From Nipponacmea schrenckii (lineage: Eukaryota > Mollusca > Gastropoda > Lottiidae), in assembly GCA_030562195.1 (NCBI GenBank), contig JAUJPP010000012.1:6944001-7008000 (forward strand): a DNA stretch of 64,000 bases. The letters run 5' to 3'. Shown here in pieces: positions 25,001 through 46,185 of the stretch. The notes under the pieces are model-generated. The model made no database searches. It was not told where the DNA came from and saw only the letters and a program-made list of their open reading frames with translations. The position numbers and the translations under genes are program-made. The stretch's first letter is position 1; the number at the start of each line of letters is the position of its first letter.

Positions 25001-26067
25001 TACAATTTTATTTTCATGCTTTGTTTAAATAATTTAGGAAGGAAATCAATAACTTTGTTGAACTTTTGAGTGCCATACAAATAATTTATTATTGTATGAA
25101 TGGACAGTTGTGTATTGGTTTATTCCAAAGGTTCATGCTAAACAACTTGAATAAAATACATTCCTTGGCCTCCCTGTTCATTCACAGGGTTGCTTAAGAA
25201 AATGAATCTAGTTTTCTACAACTCAAAAGTAAAACCATTTTGCACCTGCTTTGATAAAACTCATAGGCTTCCTTTATACTACTAAGCTATAAACAGCACC
25301 CAAAAAGACTCTGATAGAGTGGGCCTACTAAGAAAATCCAATTCACCTGAAGGACGGGGACAAAGCAGTAAATAACTCTCAACATTTTTAATGATATTGA
25401 TATTAATGGATACAGCTTTTGCACCCCTTATAGTGATGTTTGATAGAAAGAAGTCTACTTGTAAGTTAAGATGACACAAAGACTTAATGCAGGTATAGGA
25501 TTAGACATAGATTCTGAAACTATTGTAATATGGTATCAGAAAAACATCACAACCTTGCGTAGACTATAAGAATGATGTGTTTCCTTGCTCATCACATGCA
25601 ATACTCTGGCAAGAACAGGCATTTATTTAAGAACCCTTGAAAGAAATCGCTCCAATATGGAAAGAAAACTGGTTGAAAATTTTGCAGAAAAATATTGAGC
25701 TACCATCTGGGCAACAGCCAATGATAGTACTGTTGTTGTCAGACAGCAAAGGCAATCATTTAACATTTTTGGGTTTAATGTCCTACACTTATGGGCTAAT
25801 GAAGACGGGCAATGTCAAGCAGTGTGCAATGAGGGATATTTTGCCAGGACAGCGGCATTAGCCTACGCTTTTAGCGATTTCCATCAGTCGAGGGATCTTT
25901 AACATGCACAGACTGTAGCACGACCAACAGTTGCATATGATTTTGGAATACAAAGATGGGATTCATCCTAGATGTATAGACCACCATACTCCTTGCAGTC
26001 CTTGGTGTAAACAGTAGTCCACAAAAAAAAAATGGCTGACTAACTGAGATATTAAGAGTATTTTGAG
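25001..26067. other. No gene seen; repeat-like sequence
   Basis: No supportable ORF. Around 25870-25910 the phrase GAGGGATCTTTAACATGCAC resembles dispersed repeats common in marine invertebrate genomes (from memory). The 74-codon ORF at 25637 overlaps this repeat-like sequence. Confidence 0.4.
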
Positions 26068-26524
26068 TTAAAGGGATAATAGGCGTTAGAATACACTCGT
26101 CCTACGGCTTATATTTGTGTTTCATATTGACTATTAGTTAAATAAGTATGCATCCCACACTTTACCAAATTTTAAAAAGCCAAAATAAAAATATATTCGG
26201 AATTTAAAAAAAAAGTGAGCCAACGACGATTCCATTCAGTTTGAGAATAAAAGCGTCTGGTAAATCAACGCTAAAACATCATTGTGGAATTCAACAGTAG
26301 GGGTCAAGGACGCGTGAAAACCCACATGTTAGAGATATTCCTTATCATTTACGACGGATTTTAAATGCTAGATGGCTGTAGCGTTAGATCAACGTGCTAT
26401 ATTTTGGGATTTACGGAAGATGGGATTTCCTAGATGTATAGGCACATACTCCTTATCTGGATTAAACGTATGTCCAAATTTGATGAATTAAAATGTTATG
26501 ACGATATTAAGACTATTATTTTAA
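26068..26524. mobile_element. TTAA-flanked MITE, copy 3
   Basis: The left end after TTAA (26068-26071) is AGGGATAATAGGCGTTAGAA. The right end is worn (GATATTAAGACTATTATT) but is followed by TTAA at 26521-26524. The interior shares GGGGTCAAGGACGCGTGAAA with copy 2. It also contains a segment GAATTTAAAAAAAAAGTGAG, missing from copy 2, that corresponds to copies 1 and 4. Confidence 0.72.
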
Positions 26525-27571
26525 GTTTCCTGTTGAATTTGATTTCTGCAGATTCTAAGACTGGGCTATTCTTTGGTTATGTAAGGTTTGATTCATCATT
26601 AAAAAAAATACTGAATGAACAAGGCTCTCTTGGTTTATGGGAGTTAGTGAAAACCTCAAATTTGGACGAAAATTAATATTTATATTTGCTAAGTTCTTTT
26701 TATTAAACTAAAAAATCATTTATCTAAATTATCATTTTTACAGTGATTATTAGACTTGTAGCACATATTGATGCTTGTTATAGCTTGTTCACATAAATAG
26801 GTAACTTTTTATAAAAGTAAATATGGGCAGGGACTCCAAACTTTTGAGCAAAGACTAACCTAAGGAGGAGGTAACTCTTTCCAATAGGACTGGTAAATAT
26901 CCCCCTGATTACACCAATCCTAAGATAAAAGGAAAATAAGCATGTCAACTATTTAACCTACTGTTGTATATATCAGCTACTAATGGAATACACCAATAGG
27001 TCGAAAAAGTTGTAAATTATCGAACCTTTCTACAAAAATCATTGCAATAATAGAACACGTTGCTGCTGAAGCAAAATTTACCTAAAAAAAATTTTAAATT
27101 TTCGTACAAACACTGTCTTGATATTCACATAAAAAACGAAACAAAAATTAAAATACAAGCACAATTGCATTAGTATTCAAAATAAAACACCATAGAAAAT
27201 ATAGTCTTCATGGAAACGATTGAGCTTCCACGTCATTGATAGTTACATGTTGTGAAGATCATAATATCTTTACAATTTGTGCTTTTTTGTTTACATGATT
27301 TCAGATTTTGATTGATAGCCTATTATTGTTTGTCGTCATTTTGCTTTATATTTCTAATATCAATAAAAATCGAATAAACATTATCAGGAAGATTTGTTTT
27401 CAACCTAAAATGCAGAAAGAGATCGAACATATTGTATAATATTTAATGCAGAATGTCATGTTTACGACATATGAAAATGAGCAAAATGGCCGCTTTGAGT
27501 GAATGTTCAGATTTGTGCCACATGAAATAAACAAATAAAGCCTCCACAAATGTATCAGTAGTCCTGTCGTG
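26525..27571. other. No gene seen; probable MAN1B1 promoter region at right end
   Basis: No supported gene. The last 300 bp lead into the MAN1B1 start at 27572 and would hold its promoter. No core element was identified with confidence. Confidence 0.4.
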
Positions 27572-34399
<6,828 letters not shown>

Positions 34400-34773
34400 G
34401 TCATTTTAGTATATCTTCGATTTCCCAATCCTATCCTTATTCCTAAAAGTTTTAAGTTCCAAAACTACCAGGCATTTAAAAGTCCAGTTCTATAATGTAA
34501 GATATGGTACTTGACTTTCTGATCAATCAAAATGTTGATATCAATAGAAATGATATTGTTAAGTTGCTCATTGATGGAACCACAATTTATCAAAGAAGGT
34601 TTATTTAGGACCAGTCTCTTGATAATAATGAATTGTGAGACAGTACACAGGACAATTCTTTTTGTTATTAAGAAATGGGTCCTTTATAACTAGCTTTGAA
34701 TTATTAAACATAATGTCATTAGAATGGTAATGTGGCTAAAAAATTGTTAGATTATAATGGAGGCGAGTAATTT

Positions 34774-34779
34774 AATAAA
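34774..34779 (+). terminator. Candidate MAN1B1 polyadenylation signal AATAAA
   Basis: First AATAAA downstream of the stop codon, 375 nt away. Later AATAAA motifs (for example near 36425 and 37214) could be used instead. Confidence 0.4.
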
Positions 34780-34924
34780 AAAAAATCCTGTACCTATTGA
34801 GAATCAGGTTCTATTTAATGTGATATAAATTTAAACTGTTGATTGTAATTATGTTCAATTTAATACCTCACTTTTTCTTTATTTATCTTTATATTATATA
34901 CTCAAACATAGATCGAAACTTGCT

Positions 34925-35310
34925 GACTCTATTTCCAGCCTCTTGTAGCTATTTGGACAGATGTACCGGTAGCTGGGAAGCCACTAAAATTAGGGATTTT
35001 CCACACCTTTGCGGGTGCAGGGTTTTAAGTTTATTTAAATACCTTGAATCCACCAAACCTTGACATATTTAGAAAGATTAGAGTTCAGTCATACCATCAT
35101 TATTCCCCGGAATCATTCTTGTCATGCATGTTTTTGCTTCAAAGTTTTTTTCAAGAATTTCAATGGCTCATTTGCCATCTAGGCATGACATGAATTGTGT
35201 AGAAAATCCCTAATTTTTTTGGCTTAGTTTTTCTGACTCTACCCCAGCCAAATGGCTACCAGAAGCTGGGAATAGAGTCAACAAGCTTCAGTCTAGCTCA
35301 CACAAAATTA
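34925..35310 (+). repeat. Two adjacent copies of a dispersed repeat
   Basis: The first (about 34925-35065) has AGCTATTTGGACAGATGTAC and CACCTTTGCGGGTGCAGGG. The second (about 35150-35310) has TCTGACTCTACCCCAGCC and GAATAGAGTCAACAAGCTTC. Both relate to 13938-14200 on the opposite strand. They lie downstream of, or within, the MAN1B1 3' UTR. Confidence 0.55.
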
Positions 35311-38300
35311 GTAAAAAGAGAAGATGATTAAGTTTAATTGTACTTACAAGGGATACTTAAAATCATTGAATATTACTATGAGGTTTGGGGTATCAATTGC
35401 AAAATGGTATTGTAATTCTTCTTAATGTTACCTTGTGTTGATAAAGCTATGATTTTTTTTTTATATTTACAAATTTTACATTTGATTTAAAATACTTCTT
35501 AAAAATTTCTGATAAAAAAAGTCTGATTAACGACAGCTTTCAGCATAATGATATTTTTATCAACACAAGGAGATAACAGAAAGCTACAATTACTATTTCA
35601 ATTTCAATTTTAAAATTATCTGTAAAATTAAACATAAAAAAATACTTGTTCTCGATTATTCTGTTGTCTTTGATGAATGTGTGATTATCTGTAACTATTA
35701 TTTATTTATTTAAAAATTTACTGATTCAAATCAGCCCACATTGCTAAGATATATTTAACTTGTTGGTAAATCTTTATACCACATTATGTACTTAAGAACC
35801 ACATTTTAAGATATTAATAATTTGTTGTCAATTTTTTCAATGAATAATGTTTGCGACTTTCTATTTTACAAGGCTTGTGCAACAAATCTCTTTTACTGGT
35901 ACTAGTGAAAAATAAGAATGAAATTGTGGATTCTTCATAAACATATGTTAGACTTAAGTCTATTTGAATAAACCTTATTGGTGCTATCATGCTTTTTTTA
36001 GATTTTTGTATGGGGTAAAAATACTAGAAACTTCTTTGCTGCTATTTATGTATGTAGGATTTGGGTATTTGAATAATTATTTGAGGTTTATCAATTATTT
36101 CACCTAGGTCCTCATTCTTACTGATGTAAACAGGTTTTGGGTGCTATTCATTATTTTTGTGTATTTCGAATTGTGATTCAATATTTTATGTTGGCCGTGA
36201 CTTGTCTTCTTGTGATGTATTTTTATGATATAAGTTTTGTTTTATCTGATTTATGTTTGAGCTAATTGATTAAGGAGTATATTTTAAGTGGATGGTTTGT
36301 ATTTAATGCCTACCATGTCTGACCTGTATTAGATTTGATGATTTATATCTGTTTTTAAAGTTTATAATGTATATATTGTTATGATTGATAAATCAGGTTT
36401 GAAACTGTTGTCTTGTTTCAAATTAATAAAGGGATTTAGTCTTGGACTAGATTAACCATCTACAGATGTCTAGCTAACTGTAACCCAGGGAAGCCTACCG
36501 AAAGTTTCATTTGTTAATTTGAATTTAAATATCCAAGACTTTCATTTATTTGTATAACACAGTTAACTACATCTGTCAATTGTCATTAAATGGTTAAATC
36601 CCTGCAGTTCAACATTAAAATGGCAGTTTAAGACTTTCATCCCCTTGCATGGTTGACATGCAATTATTTCTTTTTTAAAGGAATAACCTCTTGTGAAAAT
36701 GTCAGTCAACGAGAGGTTACAGTTTAAATTTTGATAGTTGATTTTAAATTTGAATATAGATATAATTGAGAGGTATGCAGGCTGAAGAATGCATAGGGTG
36801 AAATTTCTGAGTCACATGATTTAGATTCTGTTTGAATATTTCTAGATGATACAGCTAGGTATCGTAATAGAGTGGAGTAAATCAAGCCAAGACATATGTT
36901 TATTTGAAATAAATATTCTTAAATTGAGTAGAATGTAAAAACTATTGAGGTTAAATAGCCATCCTGTGTTTGTTAATTATTATTTCCAAGTATTTTTAAA
37001 TTGAATTGTTCAATAATTCTGATATAGAATATAGGAACAAAATAAATTGTGATTTTATGTTGGTAAAATAGTATAAATGATCAAATAATGTGATATTGTA
37101 TATGAAAAAATAAACAAACCTGCACAAGCCACTAAATATTAGGCGATTAATTCAACCTTAATATTAACTTATAGACATTTATTTCTGTATATATATATAT
37201 ATATTATGTGTAAATAAAGTATGTAAGTTCTATTAGTCATTGAATGAGTGAATTTTCTCTTTCAAGATAACAATGAATAGACACAAACATATATCAAGGT
37301 ATGATCTAGCAAATTATTGTTGCACATCCAGGTCCAATACAATACATAAAGGGTCCACTGTCTATGGTATTCAATAGAGAGTATAGAAATTGAAATCAAA
37401 CCAGCAGCTTCAGTCTATTACTACTGAAACTAACAAATGAAATGGACTGTTTTGGTATATCTTGGTGACTGTTCAAGTTCCTATTTAATTCAACAGGTTT
37501 GTTTCCAAACCAACTTCACTTTCATTCTATTTGAATTAAATAAAATTTTCCATTTATTGCAAGTATTATCAAAGACTGTTTAGATATAGGCCAAAGTGAA
37601 TGCTGCATAGTGTAATTTGTGACTGATTAATACAAGATTTTTTTTTTTTTTTTTTTTTTTTACTCGAGTTCAGCAATTATACATATTCTGAACCATACAG
37701 ATGCAAGTGTATCACTTATCCTTGAAAAATTATTAAAAACAAAATTTACTCATTGAGCAATGAAAAATCATACTGGATCCAATAGAAAGTAAACAATAGC
37801 ACATATTGTACAGCTGCCAGTAAAACTAAGACAAAAAAAGTAAAACAAATCAGTGTTATTTAATTTTTTTTTTATTTCTTTAAATTTTTTGGTCTCTCCA
37901 CCCATTCATAAAACAATACTTTCACTCTATCATACAACAAAAACAAGTAAACAATGAAATTATAGCATTGACGTTTTATACATAAATAATGTACAAATGA
38001 TATTTACATTCAGTTCCCCTACCTTTACTTAAACCTACTAGAATATCAGATTAACTTAACTATAGAAATTTTGGATGAACATGAAAAAAGTGAGAAAGCT
38101 TAATAAAGCTTGTAAGTCTTGGACAAGGAAATGAAATCGGGTCAGCTATGTGAAAATGACATCAAGTACACTCCAATTTAACTAAAATATTCTCAGTAAT
38201 ATCACATGATTGCTGTGGAAAAGCTGTATTACATAATAATACATTTTTAACATTAACTTGACTATATAACGTGCCTCTAAGCTTAAGAGATCATGTGCAT

Positions 38301-38410
38301 CTAACAATACATTTATAGAAGTGCGAAAATTTCTATCAAAATCTAGAAAATAGATGATAAATTTGGTCAAAACACTAAAATTTCTTCAAATTAATTCAAG
38401 ATCAACATCT
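35311..38410. other. Gene-free region between convergent MAN1B1 and BiP
   Basis: AT-rich sequence without supported ORFs. It may contain long 3' UTRs of either gene. A T-run occupies about 37638-37661 and an (AT) run is near 37189-37204. Nothing else stands out. Confidence 0.5.
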
Positions 38411-38416
38411 TTTATT
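38411..38416 (-). terminator. Candidate BiP polyadenylation signal AATAAA
   Basis: TTTATT on the plus strand, about 230 nt beyond the BiP stop codon at 38645-38647. Confidence 0.5.
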
Positions 38417-38644
38417 TACAGAAATAATCTGTAGCTAAGTGCTCAATTATCTATTGAAAAGTGTACAATATTTGTTTTAAATTATATATACACTTTAATT
38501 AATTTCACCACAACTCACAACACTGAACACTGTGAATATAATATCTTCACATAGCTGACACTAGGATTACTTTAGAAACTCATTATCCAAATGAAAAATA
38601 TGTAACAATGATGAAATAGTCAATGAACCTAAAGTAGATGGCTC

Positions 38645-41635
<2,991 letters not shown>

Positions 41636-42601
41636 TTTCTATAAAAGAAACAAAAAAAAATTATAAAATAAATGCAATACAATTTGTATTGTGCATAAAA
41701 GAAAGTTAATTAGGCCTATAGCAAACATCCATGCAGTTATAAAACCTAACATGAATAAATTGTCCTTTCGCAACAGCTGTCAACACTTTAGCCCATGATT
41801 ATAAAAACAAATTATAAATCATTCAACCATAATTATTGTCTACTACTATATCTAGATTATAACTTGATTTTCATTATAGATTTATATTAATATCTGTATC
41901 AGGAACAGATAGTTTACAAATAATCTAAATGGTATCAGTACTAAATGGTACCGCTATTATTGAAAATATCAAGCAGCTGAAAATATTTAACTAGATATTC
42001 CTACTTTTGCTACATATTAATCTTTTCAAAAATTACATTGACACCGTTCCTCATTTAAAAGTGTAACAAAAAGATTGATAGATCTAGCCGATCTATGGAA
42101 GACAACTTAATCAAATGCAACTATAAACGATGTTTGGACACGTTAGGCCTACCTCTGGCAAATAAACTCAGGAATAGGACAGGGTTTTTTTTTTTTGTCT
42201 GAATAAGTCAAGTCAATCATTATAATTATATGAAAGTACAACTCAAGATTTACTCTTCTACTTCTACTTTTTCTAGAACAATCTAGATGTCTATCACAAG
42301 AAGTTCAAAATTACCGTAAGTTTTGTTTATGATAGGCAAGTGTAAATCTCTCCAGAGGCTAGTACTTTATTAAATAGAGCCAGTATTTCTATAGGAGAAT
42401 ATTTGTTTAAAAAGATATACATGATGTGTTGATTAAAGGAGGACGACGTTCACTACGAAATACTATCATCAGTCAATAGCCTGGCTTGCTGTTTCACATT
42501 CACTCATTCAGTTCTATTCGAGTTCCTAAATCAGTATGTTTTCACAAATAATCAAATGAAACGTATAATATATCATTGTAGAAGATATGTTTAAAACTTA
42601 C

Positions 42602-42640
42602 CAATACTTTCTCTGTGAATATTATACTTATATGTATGAT
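42602..42640 (-). other. HSPA5: Probable BiP 5' UTR exon, 3' boundary at 42602
   Basis: On the minus strand AGAGAAAGTATTG is followed by GTAAGTTTT, a strong donor. It pairs naturally with the acceptor (TTTTATAG) just before the BiP start codon and would give a leader intron of about 1 kb. The 5' limit given here is arbitrary because the start site is not visible. Confidence 0.5.
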
Positions 42641-42746
42641 CTCTGATAAATTATTTCGCTACAAATCTGTTTGAACCTTTTTAGTTGAAATGTCAAGTCT
42701 GCCGGTGTGCGATTAAGCGTGGACGTATCTATTCTCCGTCAACACT

Positions 42747-42765
42747 CGTGGCTTCATTTCATTGG
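42747..42765 (-). promoter_or_regulatory. ER stress response element (ERSE), perfect match
   Basis: On the minus strand this is CCAAT, nine bases (GAAATGAAG), then CCACG. That is the exact CCAAT-N9-CCACG consensus bound by NF-Y with ATF6/XBP1 in animal ER-chaperone promoters. It lies about 145 nt upstream of the inferred leader-exon donor, the right place and orientation to drive BiP during the unfolded protein response. Confidence 0.88.
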
Positions 42766-42778
42766 TCGACGACAACAC

Positions 42779-42797
42779 GCTGGACGATTTTCATTGG
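42779..42797 (-). promoter_or_regulatory. ERSE-like element, degenerate second half
   Basis: Minus strand CCAAT, nine bases (GAAAATCGT), then CCAGC: correct spacing with CCACG changed to CCAGC. Tandem ERSEs are typical of BiP promoters. Confidence 0.65.
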
Positions 42798-42831
42798 TGA
42801 AAATCCTATACTTGTGGGGAGTTCCCTTTTA

Positions 42832-42840
42832 GACACGTCA
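42832..42840 (-). promoter_or_regulatory. TGACGTGTC, UPRE/CRE-like site
   Basis: The minus strand reads TGACGTGTC, matching the TGACGTG core used by ATF6/XBP1. It is 35 bp upstream of the second ERSE. A second TGACGTGT occurs on the plus strand at 42918-42925. Confidence 0.55.
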
Positions 42841-42917
42841 GCAGGAAAATTAACGGTACGTAGTTTTAGAATCCCCCCTTTGTATGTAAATTAAAGCGTT
42901 AATGGGATTTATATTTG

Positions 42918-42925
42918 TGACGTGT
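42918..42925 (+). promoter_or_regulatory. TGACGTGT, UPRE/CRE-like site
   Basis: Second TGACGTG core, on the strand opposite to the first, between BiP and the snoRNA host gene. It could serve either gene. Confidence 0.4.
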
Positions 42926-43780
42926 TGATTGTTTTATTGTAATTTTCTTATACTTAATTCTAATAGCAAGCTGCTTTGATTGTTCATTTTATATTTCATT
43001 ATTTTTACGTGTCAGTTTATTTGTTGACAATTTAGATTTTGTACGTAATAGTGCACATTTTTACCACGTGACATTCTTTCTAGAAAATTTCTACGGACAA
43101 AAAAAAAAGAAAAAGAAAACCTAGATAACCTATTTATCGAACTTCTTGTTAGTTTAGTTCTTATTATTCAGACTTATGTAAGATTTTTAGTTATGATTCT
43201 CAAATCTTAATGCAACCAGCATGCCAAAGATCTGACATTCGGAAACCAGTTTAATAATTTTTACGATCTCCACAAATCAAATCTCTCAAACCTTCTTCTG
43301 GAAAACCGGAAGAATTAACCGTTTTGTAGGTTTGATTGTCACACATATAAAAATACGAAGAAACATAAATGAACTTGATAATCAAGCAGAATACTCATAT
43401 CCACGTGCTACTTCCCGCTTAGACCACATTTTTCCAGAAGGTTGTGGAAGTTGGTAGGTCTTTACTGATCATCCTAGGCTTATTTCCAATCGAGTTAAAG
43501 GAAAGTAAATATGCCGAAGTAAACTACGAATGGTTCTTGCATTAAAATAATTTCTTTGTGTACTATAGGCCTATAGTCTAATCAGAGATTCTTGTGAGCT
43601 GCAGGCATTCTAGAAAACTGCTCATTTTATCAATGTCCACATTACTAGCAAGTTTTTCAAATTACTAAAGTACTAATTACTTCTACCTTGGTAAATTATT
43701 TATAAGGGTCGGTGTGAGAACCACTTATTATAGTAATATTAATAAGGCATTGTTAAAAGTAGTTTGTATTAGACAATACA
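42926..43780. other. Intergenic, probable 5' part of the snoRNA host gene
   Basis: No ORF is supported. The host-gene promoter and first exon should lie here because the first snoRNA starts at 43781. CCACGTGACA at 43068-43077 is an E-box-like site. A pyrimidine-rich stretch near 43290 (CCTTCTTCTGG) might be a 5'-TOP-like start, which I cannot confirm. Confidence 0.35.
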
Positions 43781-43856
43781 GCTTGCTTATGATGTAATTA
43801 TAAGAATATTTGCTATGTGACTAGTGGATGATGCAAGTTTACACCCTGAGGCAAGC
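43781..43856 (+). ncRNA. Box C/D snoRNA (76 nt)
   Basis: Terminal stem GCTTGC (43781-43786) with GCAAGC (43851-43856). C box ATGATGT (43789-43795), D box CTGA (43846-43849). Internal GGATGATG suggests C'. The target is not assigned. Confidence 0.8.
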
Positions 43857-44121
43857 TAAAAGTGTATTAATTTGAACCTATAAATAAATTTATTGTAAAT
43901 TAATTATCAAGTTAATTTTTGTAGATTCCTGTGTTTACAAAAGATTTCAGTATTTGGTAGGAAATTTCAGTAAGTTTAAATTGATTTTGCTTGGTTTTAA
44001 AATCACTAGTTCAAATACTTGTAGATTTTGAGGGATTTATCTGCATTTGAAACTGAAAGCTGGTGGCTATTTATTCTATTCTAACAAAAAAAACAAAAAC
44101 AAATTGATGAGTACTGAGGTT

Positions 44122-44210
44122 TTCTACTGTGAATGATGATACAAAGTAAAAATTCTGTATAATTCTTTGAAGAAAGAAAACTGGTCTTTCACTTGGCTGA
44201 CACAGTAGAA
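44122..44210 (+). ncRNA. Box C/D snoRNA (89 nt)
   Basis: A perfect 10-bp terminal stem TTCTACTGTG/CACAGTAGAA encloses C box ATGATGA (44133-44139) and D box CTGA (44197-44200). The sequence upstream of D, CTGGTCTTTCACTTGG, is the likely guide; target not recognised. Confidence 0.85.
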
Positions 44211-44637
44211 TTTACTTGTACTTTCCTATTTTGATGGCCTATTTGAAGAAAATCTTTTGGGCAACTTGCAATTTTAAGAGCTCAAAGAGCCAATATTTTT
44301 TATTTTGATTGTCTGATTTAAGTAGTCATTTAAACAGATTTGACATTAATCTATGGGTATTGTAACCTCAGGCATTGCATTCATGATCTAAAACTTTACT
44401 TTCATAAATGGTTTTGTTTCATATGCAAGCTAAGAACCTACATTTAGAAATTCATTTGTAGATATGGATACCTAGATGTTTTTAAAAAAATAAAATATAT
44501 ATAAGCTTATATTTCTAAATTTATTGTTTTCAGATATGGTTGTATTGAAAACACTACATACAACCCTATGTTGTGTTCAGGTATGAGTAGGTTTTTATTA
44601 GCCAATAGAAAATACTTCAAAGTAACTGTCTTAAATT

Positions 44638-44720
44638 GCTGTGGATGATGTATGAAATATTAACATTGTTCTATCTCTGAATGTTATTGATGCATAAATT
44701 GATTGTTGTCCTGACACAGC
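44638..44720 (+). ncRNA. Box C/D snoRNA (83 nt)
   Basis: Stem GCTGTG/CACAGC. C box GGATGATGT, D box CTGA (44711-44714). Internal CTGA and TGATG form plausible D' and C' boxes. Confidence 0.8.
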
Positions 44721-44817
44721 CCTTCAATGGAATGATTTTCCCTGCAATATGTGTTTGCTGTAAGAAAAAGGGACATGAGGTATTGATGTGGTCATAATCT
44801 AATATCTTGTATAGATT

Positions 44818-44889
44818 GACTTGTTAGTGATGTCTATTTATTTGCTACTGCTGAATGACTGATTAATATTCTATGCGCTGAAACAAGTC
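44818..44889 (+). ncRNA. Box C/D snoRNA (72 nt)
   Basis: Stem GACTTGTT/AACAAGTC. C box GTGATGT, D box CTGA (44878-44881). Internal CTGA preceded by TATTTGCTACTG gives a D' guide. Confidence 0.8.
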
Positions 44890-45029
44890 AAATTTACCTC
44901 ATTTTATCAAGGTGTTTCTGTTAACTTGAAGTAATGTAAGCTTTATTGTATGTTTCAGAAGCTAAATGCATTGAATGATAAATGGATAGATCAAATGGTA
45001 AGATGGTAATATGTTAGTTTATTTAATTT

Positions 45030-45114
45030 AGTCATGGATGATGATAAATCCCTGTCAGATAAATAACAATGTTGATAACTGCGTTTTAGTCTTTCGCTCC
45101 TATCTGACATGACT
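45030..45114 (+). ncRNA. Box C/D snoRNA, possible LSU rRNA guide (85 nt)
   Basis: Stem AGTCATG/CATGACT. C box ATGATGA (45038-45044), D box CTGA (45104-45107). The sequence before D, TAGTCTTTCGCTCCTAT, pairs (one wobble) with the conserved 28S segment GGGGCGAAAGACTA as I remember it. The exact modified base is uncertain. Confidence 0.83.
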
Positions 45115-45190
45115 TTATAACTGGTTTTACTAATACCACTAAATTCATGTAGGTGCTTACATATTGCACCTTTGTCTGTTTGAAGTGAAA

Positions 45191-45265
45191 GTGTCTGTTA
45201 TGATGAAAGCAAACAATCTAATATCTAGTGAAGAAAATATGTATTAGCTCTAACTGAATAGACAC
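45191..45265 (+). ncRNA. Box C/D snoRNA, SNORD45/snR51-like (75 nt)
   Basis: Stem GTGTCT/AGACAC. C box ATGATGA (45200-45206), D box CTGA (45254-45257). The guide before D, ATGTATTAGCTCTAA, is complementary to the conserved 18S segment TAGAGCTAATACAT. The base five nucleotides from D is the A of TAGAG, the methylation guided by U45 in human and snR51 in yeast (from memory). Confidence 0.82.
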
Positions 45266-45314
45266 AAGTAATATTTCATATTGTCAATCCATATACTCTT
45301 ATAGTTTAAAATTG

Positions 45315-45394
45315 ATATTTGTCCTTTGATGAATATTGTTTATTGATCTCTCTCTGATATTTATGAGGATATTGAACACCCTGAGGACAAATAT
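45315..45394 (+). ncRNA. Box C/D snoRNA (80 nt)
   Basis: A 10-bp stem ATATTTGTCC/GGACAAATAT encloses TTGATGA (C box with a T at position 1) and CTGA (45381-45384). Internal CTGA is a candidate D'. Confidence 0.8.
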
Positions 45395-45639
45395 ACACAT
45401 CTACTTCTCTCTTAATTCATTCATTTAACCATTTAAACTTTTATTCATGTTTTTAGATTTCAGGGTACTAAGTGATCAGCTGTACTCAAATTAAGTAAGT
45501 AAATTATCTTTGTTTTCCCTGTAATTTTAGATTCTTTTTTATGGCCACATGTGGTCCTATATTGTCATCACCCCATATTGAACGTGTGGAAGAGTGCAAA
45601 ATAGAAAGCTAAGGTTGAAATAGATGACTAGCTTTACTT

Positions 45640-45711
45640 GTAGTAAATGATGAACACAATATAATGGGAATCTCTCTGAAATCTATGATAGATTTATAGT
45701 TCTGATACTAC
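45640..45711 (+). ncRNA. Box C/D snoRNA (72 nt)
   Basis: Stem GTAGTA/TACTAC. C box ATGATGA (45647-45653), D box CTGA (45702-45705). Internal CTGA after ATAATGGGAATCTCT is a clear D' with guide. Confidence 0.83.
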
Positions 45712-45768
45712 CCCAGTATATGGAATTTCATTTCCTGCATGCATTAACGTTGCCTGTAAATAACTTAT

Positions 45769-45841
45769 CTTTGTCCAAGGAAGAAAACTCTTGAACTCTC
45801 TCACTGAATTTAGTGTGGACATGGAATTGCTGAGGACAAAG
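45769..45841 (+). ncRNA. Possible decayed box C/D snoRNA
   Basis: An 8-bp terminal stem CTTTGTCC/GGACAAAG with D box CTGA next to it and an internal CTGA. The C-box position reads AAGGAAGA instead of RTGATGA. The stem resembles that of the snoRNA at 45315 (TTTGTCC/GGACAAA). It may be a duplicate that lost its C box. Confidence 0.4.
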
Positions 45842-46011
45842 AAACTAATATTTTTGTTAAATCTTTTTATCAAGATGTCTGAAATAATTCATGGAGTGCT
45901 CTTTATTGTAGATTTGCTGAAAAGCAACAAAGACCTGCAGTCAAATGTCTAAATTATAAAATAAAAATCAAATGTAAGTAGGCCTATCTCATTTAAGGGT
46001 GCTCAGAGAGG

Positions 46012-46092
46012 TTTTCTAATGATGAAACAATGGAATTACCGTTTGATTTTTAATGAAACAGTTTCCATGGCTGCTTTTTATTCTGAAGAAAA
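46012..46092 (+). ncRNA. Box C/D snoRNA family A, copy 1 (SNORD65/snR77-like)
   Basis: Stem TTTTCT/AGAAAA, C box ATGATGA, D box CTGA. The internal guide TGGAATTACCG before a weak D' (TTGA) is complementary to the 18S 530-loop CGGTAATTCC. By the fifth-base rule the target is the U of CGGU, the site of snR77 in yeast and SNORD65 in human (from memory). This copy has GATGAAACAATGG where the other three have GATGATACAATGG. Confidence 0.82.
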
Positions 46093-46185
46093 ATATGTCT
46101 TGTTAATGAAAGTTAAACTTCTCATAAATTTGTACTGTATAACTGGACTATTTGTTCCTGTAGCTGACTATATATGATAAACATG

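Noticed and set aside
26434..26676. 80-codon ORF
   Set aside because: Its first part lies inside a TTAA MITE and the rest has no recognisable feature.
42685..42894. 69-codon ORF in the BiP promoter
   Set aside because: It runs antisense through the ERSE sites; the region is better explained as promoter.
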